DNA of 64,000 nt, taken from the NCBI RefSeq assembly GCF_003466125.1, contig NZ_QSOC01000003.1, positions 254,615 to 318,614 on the forward strand, written 5' to 3'. Of the stretch, positions 8,582 to 17,336 are shown piece after piece. The DNA comes from Collinsella sp. TM10-22 (GTDB lineage: Bacteria > Actinomycetota > Coriobacteriia > Coriobacteriales > Coriobacteriaceae). The notes below the pieces were generated by a model that had not been told where the DNA came from, made no database searches, and saw only the letters and a program-made list of their open reading frames with translations. A program made the translations under genes and the position numbers. Each line of letters begins with the position of its first letter. The first letter of the stretch is position 1.

Positions 8582-9934
8582 ATGGCATTCAACGACTTGA
8601 TCGCCCAGAAAATAAAGGACTTTGAACAGCAGGGGGTTCCACAGGTCTTTGAGCGAGACCTTGATCTGGGAAACCCACAGGAGCCAAAGCGCGACAACAT
8701 CGTAAATGTGGTTGTGGGGGCCCGCCGTTGTGGAAAGACGTATCGCCTGTATCAGGAGATGCTGCGGCTTCGGGGCCGGGGCGTCGAGCTTGACCGGATG
8801 CTTTACTTTAATTTTGAGGACGAGCGCTTGCGCCCGTATGAGCCATCGCTGCTGGCGGACGTGCTCGACACGTTCTATGCGCTGCATCCTGCTGCTCGAA
8901 CCGAGGGCGCTTACATTTTCTTTGACGAGATCCAGGAAATTCCCGAATGGGGTGCGTTTTTGCGGCGTGTAGTCGATACGGAGAAAGCGACCGTCTATGT
9001 GACGGGATCTTCTTCTAAGATGCTGTCCTCAGAACTTAAGAGCGAGTTCAGGGGTCGTTCTCTTATACGAGAGCTTTTTCCGTTGAGCTTTTCGGAATAC
9101 GTTCGATATAAGACGGGGAGCGTTTTCGAGCCAGATGCGACCTTTTCCCCAAGCGATGCAGCGCTGCTTCGACATCATCTGATCGGATATCTTGAACGAG
9201 GGGGATTCATCGCGACGCTTGAGCAGACGCCCGCAGACGCGATTCAGCTGCTACAGGAATATGCTTCGCGAACGGTCGCTATGGACGTCGTTGAGCGTTA
9301 CGACGTCAAGAACCCTCGCCTGGCATCGCTGTTCCTAACGCGGTGTATGGCATCTTCGGGACGAGAGCTGTCGGTGAACAAAGTGTACAACGAGTTCAAG
9401 AGCAGGCAGATACCCGTCAGTCGTAATTCGCTCAGCGACTTACTTGAGTATTATGAGGATGCCTACCTGCTGTTCTCCGTGCCGGAGTTCACGCGTTCAC
9501 TGGCAAATAACATGCGGTCTGCGTCTAAGGTCTACGCTGTCGATCCTGCGATGTTTGGAGCATTCTCTCCCGCATCGGCATTGGACCAGGGCCAGAGGCT
9601 CGAGACCGCAGTGTTCAACGCGCTAAGAAGAAGGACTCCCGCGGTGAGGATCGGATCGGTCTGCCGCCTGCTGATCAAAGAGAAGAGCAAAAGCCATGAG
9701 GTGGACTTTGTGGCTGGGGACGCACTTCTCATGCGGGCTTATAGCCTGATCCAGGTTAGTGTGGATATGGCAAGTGAGAAAACGCGCGAGCGCGAAATTG
9801 CCGCGCTTGATGCCTCGATGGCCCAGTTCGATCTTGGTGAGTCGGCAATCGTTACCATGGATGAGCAGGCCGATATTCCATGCGAGCACGGTGTGGTACA
9901 CGTTGTTCCCGCATGGAAGTGGCTCCTTGCCTAA
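8582..9934 (+). CDS. AAA-family ATPase with C-terminal DUF4143-type domain
   Basis: A 450-residue ATPase of the AAA_14/DUF4143 class, common in gut anaerobes and of unclear role. Walker A is VVGARRCGKT (residues 44-53), Walker B is YIFFDEIQEIPEW (about 119-131), and sensor-like VTGSSSKML follows. The C-terminal half has ELFPLSFSEYVRY, the YLERGGFIATLE segment and late KSHEVDFVAGD, typical of the DUF4143 part with its nuclease-like fold. It stands alone behind a TATAAT promoter with palindromes and before a terminator. Two decayed relatives lie at 23510-23668 and 62079-62153. Links to toxin-like or plasmid functions have been proposed for the class but nothing here proves one. Confidence 0.8.
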   Translation: MAFNDLIAQKIKDFEQQGVPQVFERDLDLGNPQEPKRDNIVNVVVGARRCGKTYRLYQEMLRLRGRGVELDRMLYFNFEDERLRPYEPSLLADVLDTFYALHPAARTEGAYIFFDEIQEIPEWGAFLRRVVDTEKATVYVTGSSSKMLSSELKSEFRGRSLIRELFPLSFSEYVRYKTGSVFEPDATFSPSDAALLRHHLIGYLERGGFIATLEQTPADAIQLLQEYASRTVAMDVVERYDVKNPRLASLFLTRCMASSGRELSVNKVYNEFKSRQIPVSRNSLSDLLEYYEDAYLLFSVPEFTRSLANNMRSASKVYAVDPAMFGAFSPASALDQGQRLETAVFNALRRRTPAVRIGSVCRLLIKEKSKSHEVDFVAGDALLMRAYSLIQVSVDMASEKTREREIAALDASMAQFDLGESAIVTMDEQADIPCEHGVVHVVPAWKWLLA

Positions 9935-9950
9935 TCATCTACGGATCTGT

Positions 9951-9972
9951 GGGGCCAGGACCTCCTGGCCCC
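9951..9972. terminator. Bidirectional hairpin between convergent genes
   Basis: GGGGCCAGGA (9951-9960) and TCCTGGCCCC (9963-9972) form a perfect 10-bp stem with a two-base loop, between convergent stops at 9934 and 10008. Confidence 0.75.
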
Positions 9973-10007
9973 TTCATCACGGTTGGGGAGCACCATGATG
10001 CGCCCGG

Positions 10008-11504
10008 CTAGTCCTGGGCCTTGATGCTCGGCAGGAGAATCTGGGCGAGGTAGTCGCACTCGAGCTTGGTGGCAGCGTCGGCCTTGCCGTCTTTGCCGAC
10101 CAGCACGTTCTTAATCTGGCTGTAGGTGTAGCGGTTGCCGGTCGTGAGCTCGACAAGCTCAATGGCCGTGTCCATGGGGTAGGTCGACACGGGATTCTGC
10201 GCCCGCCCGTTGATGGTCTGGGGCACCACATACGGATAGACGGGGCCGCTGGCGTAGACCGTGTAGCCGTTACCAAGGTTTGCCGTGCCCAAAACCGTAT
10301 CGCCCTCATCGGGCGTAAAGCTCTCGCCGTCGCGCACCGCGACGAGCGTCACAATCGGCGTATTGCTATCGCCGGCAAGATAGATGCACAGCGTGCTGCC
10401 GTTTTGCCAAGTTGCGACCTTGCCGTACCACTCAACGGGAATATCGAGCTGATACAGGTTCGTTGCCTTATGCCGAGCATCGGCGTCGCGGGCTGCCTGC
10501 GCCTCGCTTGCGCTCACGGCGTTAGCGGCGGCATCACGGCGAGCGGTTGCCGCCTGCTGAAGTATCTTGGCAGCCGCGGCGGAGCTCGCACCGCCCTCCT
10601 CGGCATACTTGGCGGCGGCATCGATCTGGTCGTCGGTTACCGTGTCGGCCGAAGGCACCTTGAGCTTAAAGGTAGCCTGGGCACTTAAATCCTGTTCATC
10701 GCTCTTAACGGTGACCTGCGTCTTGGTGGTCGGGACGGTATAGATGGTGCCGTCGGCCGCGATGGGGGAGGCAGCGATGGAGAGCGTGTAATCGCCGGGC
10801 AGCAGTTTGATGCCGCGGCCGTGCTCGTCAACATAGAGCGTTTCGCTCACGGAGGAGCCGTCAGAATCCTGCCCATTCACCTGTACGGGAATCTTGGAGC
10901 CAGTGGAACAGTCGAGGCCCGCGGCATGCACGCCAATCTGCACTGACATCATCGTGTGGGCATTGGCGGCGACAGCGGCAACCTGCTCTTGCTGATATCC
11001 GTTCCAGGCAGCATAGCCTGCACCGCCGGCGACGAGCGCGACGGCCACGACACCGGCGACCATCAGATTGCGGCGCTTGGGCGACATCTTGCGATGACGA
11101 ACCTCGGCTTCGCGTGCCGAGGGAACGGACGGCAGGGGAATATCGCCCATGGCGATGGTCTCGTCCACGGCTGGTGCGGAACCTAGGCCAGGAAGCTCAC
11201 GGGTCAGCGAATCCTCGGCCGGCAAGCTGTTGAGCAAGACGGTTTCCTCGCCCGTGTCGGATTCGGGCTGGTTGCCGGCCTCGCTTTCGGTGTCTTCGTG
11301 ATCTGCCTCATCTTCGGCAGGCTCAACATCGTCTGCATCCTGATCATCGGACTGCGCCTCGGCTTCCGGCTCATCCTGCACGTCAACGTCCGAATCGTCA
11401 AACGCAATCTCATCGAGTGAAATCCGGTCTAAGCTCTCCAAGGCCTCAGCGCAAGCTTCTGCATCTTGGGCCGCGTCCTCTTGGCCCCTCGTCTCATCTT
11501 TCAT
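10008..11504 (-). CDS. Single-pass membrane protein with long acidic cytoplasmic tail
   Basis: A 498-residue protein of unknown function. Residues 1-135 are strongly acidic and disordered (many Asp, Glu and Ala). KRRNLMVAGVVAVALVAGGA (about 145-165) is one membrane segment after a positive patch, so the tail is inside and the C-terminal 330 residues outside. The outer part has a beta-rich segment (YVDEHGRGIKLLPGDYTLSI), an Ala-rich helical linker and a C-terminal folded region. The plan resembles envelope proteins regulated by phosphorylation in actinobacteria, but no named domain is recognised. The gene is monocistronic. Confidence 0.65.
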   Translation of the reverse strand: MKDETRGQEDAAQDAEACAEALESLDRISLDEIAFDDSDVDVQDEPEAEAQSDDQDADDVEPAEDEADHEDTESEAGNQPESDTGEETVLLNSLPAEDSLTRELPGLGSAPAVDETIAMGDIPLPSVPSAREAEVRHRKMSPKRRNLMVAGVVAVALVAGGAGYAAWNGYQQEQVAAVAANAHTMMSVQIGVHAAGLDCSTGSKIPVQVNGQDSDGSSVSETLYVDEHGRGIKLLPGDYTLSIAASPIAADGTIYTVPTTKTQVTVKSDEQDLSAQATFKLKVPSADTVTDDQIDAAAKYAEEGGASSAAAAKILQQAATARRDAAANAVSASEAQAARDADARHKATNLYQLDIPVEWYGKVATWQNGSTLCIYLAGDSNTPIVTLVAVRDGESFTPDEGDTVLGTANLGNGYTVYASGPVYPYVVPQTINGRAQNPVSTYPMDTAIELVELTTGNRYTYSQIKNVLVGKDGKADAATKLECDYLAQILLPSIKAQD

Positions 11505-11629
11505 ATATCCCCCAAGCTCAATATCGGGACAACAATGTACCCAAAAACAGGGTCATATAGAGCTGCCAGGCAATTGGAAATCTGATTTTATCTGTGCGAG
11601 AGGTTTTGAATATGTGCGTGGATGCGCGC

Positions 11630-11675
11630 AACAACAAAAAGCCCCCGGAAAGCGGACGAATCGCTTTCCGGGGGC
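11630..11675 (-). terminator. Minus-strand terminator of the polytopic membrane gene
   Basis: GCCCCCGGAAAGCG (11641-11654) pairs perfectly with 11662-11675. On the minus strand it is followed by TTTTTGTTGTT, so it ends transcription coming from 12753. Confidence 0.9.
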
Positions 11676-11745
11676 ATGCAATACGTTGCATTGCGCGGAG
11701 TCGGCCAGGCGACTTCACATTCAAGCGGCGTTTGCGTCAGGCACG

Positions 11746-12753
11746 TTACTCGGCGTGCGCGTAATCGACCTTGGCGCGGCGGGCGGTAGCCTTCTCCCAG
11801 TCGCTGGTGCCCTCAAAGACATCCTGCTTGTAGGGATTGCGGCCGAGCTTCTTGGCGCGGTAGGCGATGTAGATGATCGCGGCGATGTTGGCGATCAGCG
11901 CGACGACCGAGACCGCGGTGGCGGCGCCTGCGTCGAGCGTGGAGTGGGTCACAAAGATGGACTCCTCCTGGAAGTAGGGGAACACCTGGGCAAACATGCA
12001 CCAAATAGCCAGCGTAAAGGCGCGGTTCTGAATCCAGCCACCCTTGTTCCAGATAAAGGCGGCGACGGTGGGCGCCAGCAGCAGCGCAAAGCCGCAGAAC
12101 CAGGAGTGGGTGGGCAGGCAGTTGTAGGTGTAGCAGAAGTTCCAGATATCGTAGGCGATGATGTAGACCCAGGTCATGTCGGGCCACAGCATGTCGGTCT
12201 GGTCCTCGGAGGCGTAGACGCTCCACCAGCCGGTCATGCAGAAGATGTTGATGATGCCGGCGATGCCGTTGAACACGTTGTTCCAGCCGGCCAGCTGCGT
12301 GGCACCTTCGGAGGTGACCCAGGTGGACTCGCCCAGGACAAAGAAGTGATAGGCGCTCTCAAAGTCGGACACGACGGCGATCATGATGTTGATGGCGACG
12401 ATCACAAACGGCCATGCGCGGAACCAGTGCGCCTTGCCGATCTTGCCCCACTGGTACTTAATGGCAATGAAGCCCCAGCAGCCGGCGAGCGCTGCGTACA
12501 CCTTGGCGTAGTGGAACCAGCTGTTCTGGTACACATGGGTGGGGTTGGTGAGCGCCCACTCGGCACCCTGCGAAACGCCGATGGCGATGGCGACGCAGTA
12601 GATGGTCATGGCCAGCGGAGCCACGCCAAAGATGATGGCCGCGCCGAGTTTGGTGCGGCGGCCGACCTCGTTGAGCACGATGAGGCCAATAAAGACCATG
12701 GCCCAGCCGGCCCAGTGGATAAGGGTATTGCTACCCCAAACATCGAACAGCAT
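11746..12753 (-). CDS. Polytopic membrane protein, DUF5692-like
   Basis: A 335-residue protein with about eight or nine hydrophobic segments and many Trp and aromatic residues (WGSNTLIHWAGWAMVFIG; PDMTWVYIIAYDIWNFCYTY). I believe it belongs to the uncharacterised DUF5692 family of anaerobic gut bacteria, from overall look rather than a search. The C-terminus is cytoplasmic and basic. A TetR gene lies 63 bases upstream on the same strand, divergent from a large Fe-S flavoprotein, so the membrane protein may exchange substrate or electrons for that enzyme or be controlled with it. No transport motif is visible. Confidence 0.6.
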   Translation of the reverse strand: MLFDVWGSNTLIHWAGWAMVFIGLIVLNEVGRRTKLGAAIIFGVAPLAMTIYCVAIAIGVSQGAEWALTNPTHVYQNSWFHYAKVYAALAGCWGFIAIKYQWGKIGKAHWFRAWPFVIVAINIMIAVVSDFESAYHFFVLGESTWVTSEGATQLAGWNNVFNGIAGIINIFCMTGWWSVYASEDQTDMLWPDMTWVYIIAYDIWNFCYTYNCLPTHSWFCGFALLLAPTVAAFIWNKGGWIQNRAFTLAIWCMFAQVFPYFQEESIFVTHSTLDAGAATAVSVVALIANIAAIIYIAYRAKKLGRNPYKQDVFEGTSDWEKATARRAKVDYAHAE

Positions 12754-12816
12754 GCTGCTCTCCTTTCACACGCCCGCGGCCCCTCTTCTGATCGCGGGCA
12801 GTTTGGCCAAATGTCG

Positions 12817-13479
12817 TCAGTTCTGGGGTTTGCGCTCCGGATACTTGGCGGTATAGCCCTCGATATGGAGTGTCGAGGCGATGATTTCCTTGACCGTCTC
12901 GTCGGGCACATCGGGGTGCGTGCGGATATACATCAACAACCCCATAATGAGGGTGTAGAACGTCTCGTAGACATGGTCAATGCGGAGCTCATGATGGGCG
13001 ACAAAATCCACCACGGTGGTGTCGCAGATGTATTGCGCCACGCGCTGGACCACGTTGTGCAGAAAGCCGCCGTAGAGCGCGCCGCTGCTGGAGGTCAGGG
13101 TGCTCGGCAACTCGTGGCCGCTCACGACCAGGCGTTTAAAGAGCGGAGCGACGGTGTCGAGTGCGCCTTCGATGTCGCCAACCGTGCGGCTGGCGTTCCA
13201 CTGTTCGAGCTCGGCGATAAAGCCGTCGATCGCCTCGTCCATAACGGCGGTGACGGCGGCGTCCATATCGGCAAAGTAGTGGTAGAACAGTGAGCGCGTG
13301 CAGCCAGCCCGCTTGGTCACGGCCGATACCGAAAGATGGGACACGCCCAGCTCAGCGCTCACGGCGCTCACGGCGGCGAGAATCTCGCGTCGGCGCTCGT
13401 CACCCGTCAGGCGCTTTGCCGTGCTGTCGGACGCGAGGACGGCATCAGCGACAGAGATGTTTGCCGTGTTATCGCTCAT
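12817..13479 (-). CDS. TetR-family transcriptional regulator
   Basis: A 220-residue regulator. I start at MSDNTANIS (13479) because AAAGGCGG stands eight bases before it; the upstream ATG at 13497 has no such site. Residues about 25-75 carry the TetR helix-turn-helix (LSVSAVTKRAGCTRSLFYHY). The C-terminal domain has no cysteine or other obvious ligand signature. It is divergently transcribed from the 13668 flavoprotein and precedes the polytopic membrane gene. Two identical-half palindromes in the divergent promoter are probable operators, so it likely controls itself, the membrane gene and the flavoprotein. Confidence 0.85.
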   Translation of the reverse strand: MSDNTANISVADAVLASDSTAKRLTGDERRREILAAVSAVSAELGVSHLSVSAVTKRAGCTRSLFYHYFADMDAAVTAVMDEAIDGFIAELEQWNASRTVGDIEGALDTVAPLFKRLVVSGHELPSTLTSSSGALYGGFLHNVVQRVAQYICDTTVVDFVAHHELRIDHVYETFYTLIMGLLMYIRTHPDVPDETVKEIIASTLHIEGYTAKYPERKPQN

Positions 13480-13538
13480 ACGTTTGCCGCCTTTCATCCG
13501 TTTGGGCCCGACCGTTCGCCTAACAGTCTTGAATATTG

Positions 13539-13576
13539 TTGACGGTTCGTCAATACTGTTTTTGACACAATGTCAA
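13539..13576. promoter_or_regulatory. Double TTGAC-N5-GTCAA operator in divergent promoter
   Basis: TTGAC-N5-GTCAA occurs at 13539-13553 and again at 13562-13576, centres 23 bp apart (about two helix turns). The second also contains TTGACA, a consensus -35. This fits two TetR dimers on one face of the DNA. Confidence 0.65.
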
Positions 13577-13667
13577 CAATAGCGGGTGAACGGCATGGGG
13601 GCATGTCGAGCCCGTACAAAGAGGGGCGCCGCGGTCTCGCCGGGCTGTGGCAAGAGAAGGGACGACT

Positions 13668-16445
13668 ATGATTCTCAACGGACCGGGGATTAGCTATACC
13701 GAGCCCGATATCGGAGCGGAGTTTGTGCCGCCGCTGCCGGAGCATCCGCGCGAGGCTATCGTCAAACTGTGCGAGCACTGCACCAACCGCCTGTTGCACC
13801 GCGACGAGCTGCTGGGCTACGAGTACTGGTCGTTTGCCGAGGCCGCAACCGACGAGCAGGCCGAAGTGCTCTGCAAGATGAAGATGCGCCGTCCCTATAC
13901 GCTGCCCGAGATGGTCAAGATCACCGGTATGCCCGAGGCCCAGATCGAAAAAATGCTCGACGACATGAGCTACACGGGTCTGCTCGAGTACAACTGGGAA
14001 AATCCCGAGCGCGCCAAGCAGTGGGTGCTGCCCATGCTGGTGCCGGGTTCTGCCGAGTTCCTCAACATGCGCATGGGCCAGCTCGAGGAGCATCCGGTCT
14101 ATGCCAAGTTCTTTGAGCAGGCGTCCAAGGGTCCGCTGTCCCGTGCTACGCCGATGGTGCCGCCCGGAGGCGCCGGCATTGGCATGCACGTGATCCCGGT
14201 CGAGAAGGCCATCGACGCCTCGAGCACCTCGGTGCCGATTGAGCACATCGAGCACTGGCTTGACAAATACGACGGCAAGTATGCCGCCAGCACCTGCAGC
14301 TGCCGCGCGAGCCGTCGCGTGATGGGCGAGGGCTGCGCCGACGATCCACGCGACTGGTGCATTGCCGTGGGCGATATGGCCGACTATGTGGTCGAGACCG
14401 ACCGCGGTCACTATGTGACGCGCGAGGAGGTCTACGACATTCTGCGCCAGGCCGAGGACAACGGCTTTGTGCACCAGATTACCAATATCGACGGCGAGAA
14501 CAAGATCTTCGCTATCTGCAACTGCAACGTCAACGTGTGCTACGCCCTGCGCACCTCGCAGCTGTTCAACACGCCCAACTTGTCGCGCTCTGCCTATGTC
14601 GCCAAGGTCGAGAAGGACAAGTGCGTGGCCTGCGGTCGCTGCGTTGAGGTATGCCCGGCCGGGGCCGCCAAGCTCGGCCAGAAGCTCTGCAGCAAAAAGG
14701 CTGGCGGACAGGTGCCCGAGTATCCGCGCCAGGAGCTGCCCGATGCCACCAAGTGGGACCACACCAAGTGGTCGCCCAACTACCGCAACGTCAACCGCAT
14801 CGAGACGCATGAGTCCGGCACGGCGCCCTGCAAGACGGCCTGCCCCGCGCATGTCGCTGTTCAGGGCTATCTGAAGCTTGCGGCGCAGGGTCGCTATGAC
14901 GAGGCGCTGGCGCTCATCAAGCGCGAGAACCCGCTGCCCGCAATCTGCGGCCGCGTGTGCAACCGCCGCTGCGAGGACGCCTGCACCCGTGGCCGCGTGG
15001 ATGCCGCCGTGGCGATCGACGAGGTCAAGAAGTTTATCGCCCAGCGCGACTTGGATGCCGCGACCCGTTATGTCCCGCCCGTGGTGACGCCGACGCGCGC
15101 CGGCGGCTTCGATCAGAAGATCGCCATCATCGGTGCCGGTCCGGCCGGTCTGTCCTGCGCCTTCTATCTGGCCGAGAAGGGCTACAAGCCCGTCGTGTTC
15201 GAGAAGAACGAGCGCCCGGGTGGCATGCTCACCTACGGTATTCCCAGCTTTAAGCTGGAGAAGGACGTTATCGAGGCCGAGGTCGAGGTTATTCGCCTGA
15301 TGGGTGCCGAGTTCCGCTATGGCGTGGAGGTCGGTCGCGATGTGACGCTCGACGAGCTGCGCGAGCAAGGCTTTAAGGCCTTTTATGTGGCCATCGGCTG
15401 CCAGGGCGGCCGCCTAGCCGGTATTCCGGGCGAGGACGCCGAGGATGTGACGGTGGCCGTCGACTTTTTGCGCGAGGTCAACAGTGGCAAGATCGACGCA
15501 CTGCTCGGTCGCACCATCGTGGTGGGCGGCGGTAACGTGGCCATCGATGTCGCGCGCAACGCCTGCCGTCTGGGATCCGAGCATGTTGAGATGTTCTGCC
15601 TGGAGAGCGAGGCTCAGATGCCCGCCAGCGAGGAGGAGCGTCGCGAAGCCATCGAGGATGGTGCTCACATCAGCTGCGGCTGGGGTCCCAAGGAGGTTCA
15701 CCTGGACGATGCGGGTCGTGTGTGCGGCATCACCTTCAAGCGCTGCACGCGCGTCTTTGACGACGAGGGCCGGTTTGCGCCCGAGTACGACGAGAACGAC
15801 CTGCGCCGCGTCGATGCCGACCGCGTCGTCATGTCGATTGGCCAGTCCATTGTGTGGGGCGACCTGCTGGCTGGCTCCAAGGTGGAGCTTGGCCGCGGCC
15901 AGGGTGCTCTTGCCGATCCGCAGACGTACCAGACCGCTGAGCCCGACATCTTTGTGGGCGGCGACGTCTACACCGGCCCCAGCTTTGCCATCGACGCCAT
16001 CGCTGCCGGTCACGAGGCCGCTGTGTCCATCCATCGCTTTGTGCAGCCGGGCTCCACGCTCACCATCGGCCGCAACCAGCGCCGCTACACCGCGCTCGAC
16101 CGCGACGATGTTGTGATTGAGAGCTATGACAACGCGAGCCGCGAGGTGGCACGTGTCGACCGCGAGCGCGAGAAGGCTGCGCCCTTTAGCGAGTACGTCG
16201 AGACCTTTACCGAGGAGCAGGTGCGCGCCGAGACCGCTCGCTGCCTGGGCTGCGGTGCCTCGATCGTCGACCCCAATAAGTGCATCGGCTGTGGTCTGTG
16301 CACCACCAAGTGCGCGTTCGATGCCATCCATCTGGATCGCGACCGCCCCGAGTGCTCCACGATGGTCAAGTACGAGCAAAAGCTCCCCAGCCTCGGCAAG
16401 TACGCTTTGAAACGCGCGATCAAGATTAAATTTGGGAAGAAGTAA
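13668..16445 (+). CDS. Ferredoxin / GltD-like NAD(P)H-dependent FAD oxidoreductase, multidomain
   Basis: A 925-residue iron-sulfur flavoprotein. Residues 1-310 are a Cys-containing N-terminal region (STCSCRASRRVMGEGC; CNCNVNVCYA). About 317-330 is a 4Fe-4S motif (CVACGRCVEVCP). About 385-445 is the GltD-type N-terminal iron-sulfur region (CPAHVAVQGYLKLA, CGRVCNRRCEDACTRG). About 485-515 binds FAD (IAIIGAGPAGLSCAFYLA), near 620 VVGGGNVAIDVARNA binds NAD(P)H, and near 860-890 CLGCG and CIGCGLCTTKC give another ferredoxin site. The ATG at 13668 follows AGAGAAGGG; an upstream GTG at 13647 lacks a site. It probably moves electrons between NAD(P)H and a ferredoxin-linked substrate; the substrate is unknown. 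Confidence 0.85.
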   Translation: MILNGPGISYTEPDIGAEFVPPLPEHPREAIVKLCEHCTNRLLHRDELLGYEYWSFAEAATDEQAEVLCKMKMRRPYTLPEMVKITGMPEAQIEKMLDDMSYTGLLEYNWENPERAKQWVLPMLVPGSAEFLNMRMGQLEEHPVYAKFFEQASKGPLSRATPMVPPGGAGIGMHVIPVEKAIDASSTSVPIEHIEHWLDKYDGKYAASTCSCRASRRVMGEGCADDPRDWCIAVGDMADYVVETDRGHYVTREEVYDILRQAEDNGFVHQITNIDGENKIFAICNCNVNVCYALRTSQLFNTPNLSRSAYVAKVEKDKCVACGRCVEVCPAGAAKLGQKLCSKKAGGQVPEYPRQELPDATKWDHTKWSPNYRNVNRIETHESGTAPCKTACPAHVAVQGYLKLAAQGRYDEALALIKRENPLPAICGRVCNRRCEDACTRGRVDAAVAIDEVKKFIAQRDLDAATRYVPPVVTPTRAGGFDQKIAIIGAGPAGLSCAFYLAEKGYKPVVFEKNERPGGMLTYGIPSFKLEKDVIEAEVEVIRLMGAEFRYGVEVGRDVTLDELREQGFKAFYVAIGCQGGRLAGIPGEDAEDVTVAVDFLREVNSGKIDALLGRTIVVGGGNVAIDVARNACRLGSEHVEMFCLESEAQMPASEEERREAIEDGAHISCGWGPKEVHLDDAGRVCGITFKRCTRVFDDEGRFAPEYDENDLRRVDADRVVMSIGQSIVWGDLLAGSKVELGRGQGALADPQTYQTAEPDIFVGGDVYTGPSFAIDAIAAGHEAAVSIHRFVQPGSTLTIGRNQRRYTALDRDDVVIESYDNASREVARVDREREKAAPFSEYVETFTEEQVRAETARCLGCGASIVDPNKCIGCGLCTTKCAFDAIHLDRDRPECSTMVKYEQKLPSLGKYALKRAIKIKFGKK

Positions 16446-16458
16446 AAGAAACTAACAA

Positions 16459-16497
16459 GTCAGTGAGCGGCGCGGAGCGTCGCTCACTGACGTTTAG
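16459..16497 (+). terminator. Terminator after the flavoprotein gene
   Basis: GTCAGTGAGCG (16459-16469) pairs perfectly with 16481-16491, followed by GTTTAGTT. Confidence 0.75.
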
Positions 16498-16534
16498 TTG
16501 ACATCGCATCAACCGTTGTTGAAAGGTTTCTACC

Positions 16535-16963
16535 TTGCACGAATTGGGAATCGTTTATCATATCATTCGCGATGTCGAGAATGTGGCGCGCGCCAATGGT
16601 GTGAGTCGCGTTTCGAGCGTGACGCTGCTCCTGGGCGAGGTCTCGGGCGTCGTTCCCGATCTGCTGCTTGACGCTTGGCGTTGGGCGGCAGATAAAAAGC
16701 CCATCGCGCAGGGCGCGGAGCTTATCGTGGAGCCCGTCGAGGCCGTGACGCATTGCGACGCGTGCGGCTGCGACTACGCGACGGTCGAGCACGGCAAGAC
16801 CTGCCCCCATTGCGGTAGCGGCGAGACCTATCTGCTGCAGGGCCAGGAGGTCATGATCAAGCAGATCGAGACCCCCGACGAGGACCCGACAGACGCTGCC
16901 CCCGATGGCCTCTCCGATGCCCCCGATGCCGTCGACGCCGCCAACCCCCTCCACATCGCCTAA
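16535..16963 (+). CDS. hypA: Hydrogenase/urease nickel metallochaperone HypA
   Basis: A 142-residue protein that delivers nickel to [NiFe]-hydrogenase or urease. The start is TTG at 16535, ten bases after AAAGG; it is preferred because the family needs Met-His-Glu at the very N-terminus, and the frame reads MHELGIVYHI with the nickel ligand His2. Zinc ligands are C74, C77, C90 and C93 (CDAC, CPHC). The last 30 residues are an acidic, Pro/Asp/Ala-rich tail that typical HypA lacks. No hydrogenase structural genes are in the window, so this is an isolated copy here; the neighbouring flavoprotein need not be related. Confidence 0.9.
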   Translation: MHELGIVYHIIRDVENVARANGVSRVSSVTLLLGEVSGVVPDLLLDAWRWAADKKPIAQGAELIVEPVEAVTHCDACGCDYATVEHGKTCPHCGSGETYLLQGQEVMIKQIETPDEDPTDAAPDGLSDAPDAVDAANPLHIA

Positions 16964-16966
16964 TTT

Positions 16967-17020
16967 AGTCGTTGGGGACGTTCTTAAACGACTAGTCATT
17001 AAAGAACGTCCCCAACGACT
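16967..17020. repeat. 19-bp perfect inverted repeat of the GGGGACGTTCTT family
   Basis: AGTCGTTGGGGACGTTCTT (16967-16985) and 17002-17020 are exact reverse complements around a palindromic ACTAGT centre. A diverged copy lies at 20618-20669. It begins three bases after the hypA stop and may serve as its transcript end. Confidence 0.8.
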
Positions 17021-17061
17021 ACTTTGCTAGAGCATATTTCTTACCATTAGTCAAGCACCAT

Positions 17062-17234
17062 CTGTTTAAACGAAATGGCCTCAACCCGAGCACATTTGTG
17101 TCTGTTTAAAACCGGCAATAATGAACAGCGTGCTCAATTCGGTCATGTAAATAGATCAGCTATCAATCCTCAGCAGCAAATCAGTCAAAATACTGGAATG
17201 TAATCAGCTTGTAACAAAACAAGACGTTTAAACA
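17062..17234. promoter_or_regulatory. AT-rich PTS-operon leader with three GTTTAAA(C) sites
   Basis: The 316 bases between the hairpin and the PTS start hold no gene. CTGTTTAAACG near 17062-17072, CTGTTTAAAACC near 17102-17113 and ACGTTTAAACA near 17224-17234 share an 8-bp palindromic core. They may be operator sites for the mannose-type PTS genes. The regulator is not in the window. The promoter should lie near 17250-17300. Confidence 0.35.
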
Positions 17235-17336
17235 AATAATGCTAGCTTTTGCAGTTTTTCATATAATTCTGCTGTATTTGCAGCTATACTCTTTTTTGTC
17301 GTGTAGGAATTACGTAGACAAAAAGGAGGTTATGTG

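Noticed and set aside
11614..13293. 559-codon plus-strand frame over the membrane protein and TetR genes
   Set aside because: It runs antisense to two genes with clear motifs and has no ribosome site.
13494..15368. 624-codon antisense frame over the flavoprotein
   Set aside because: Shadow frame; the plus-strand gene has clear Fe-S and FAD motifs.
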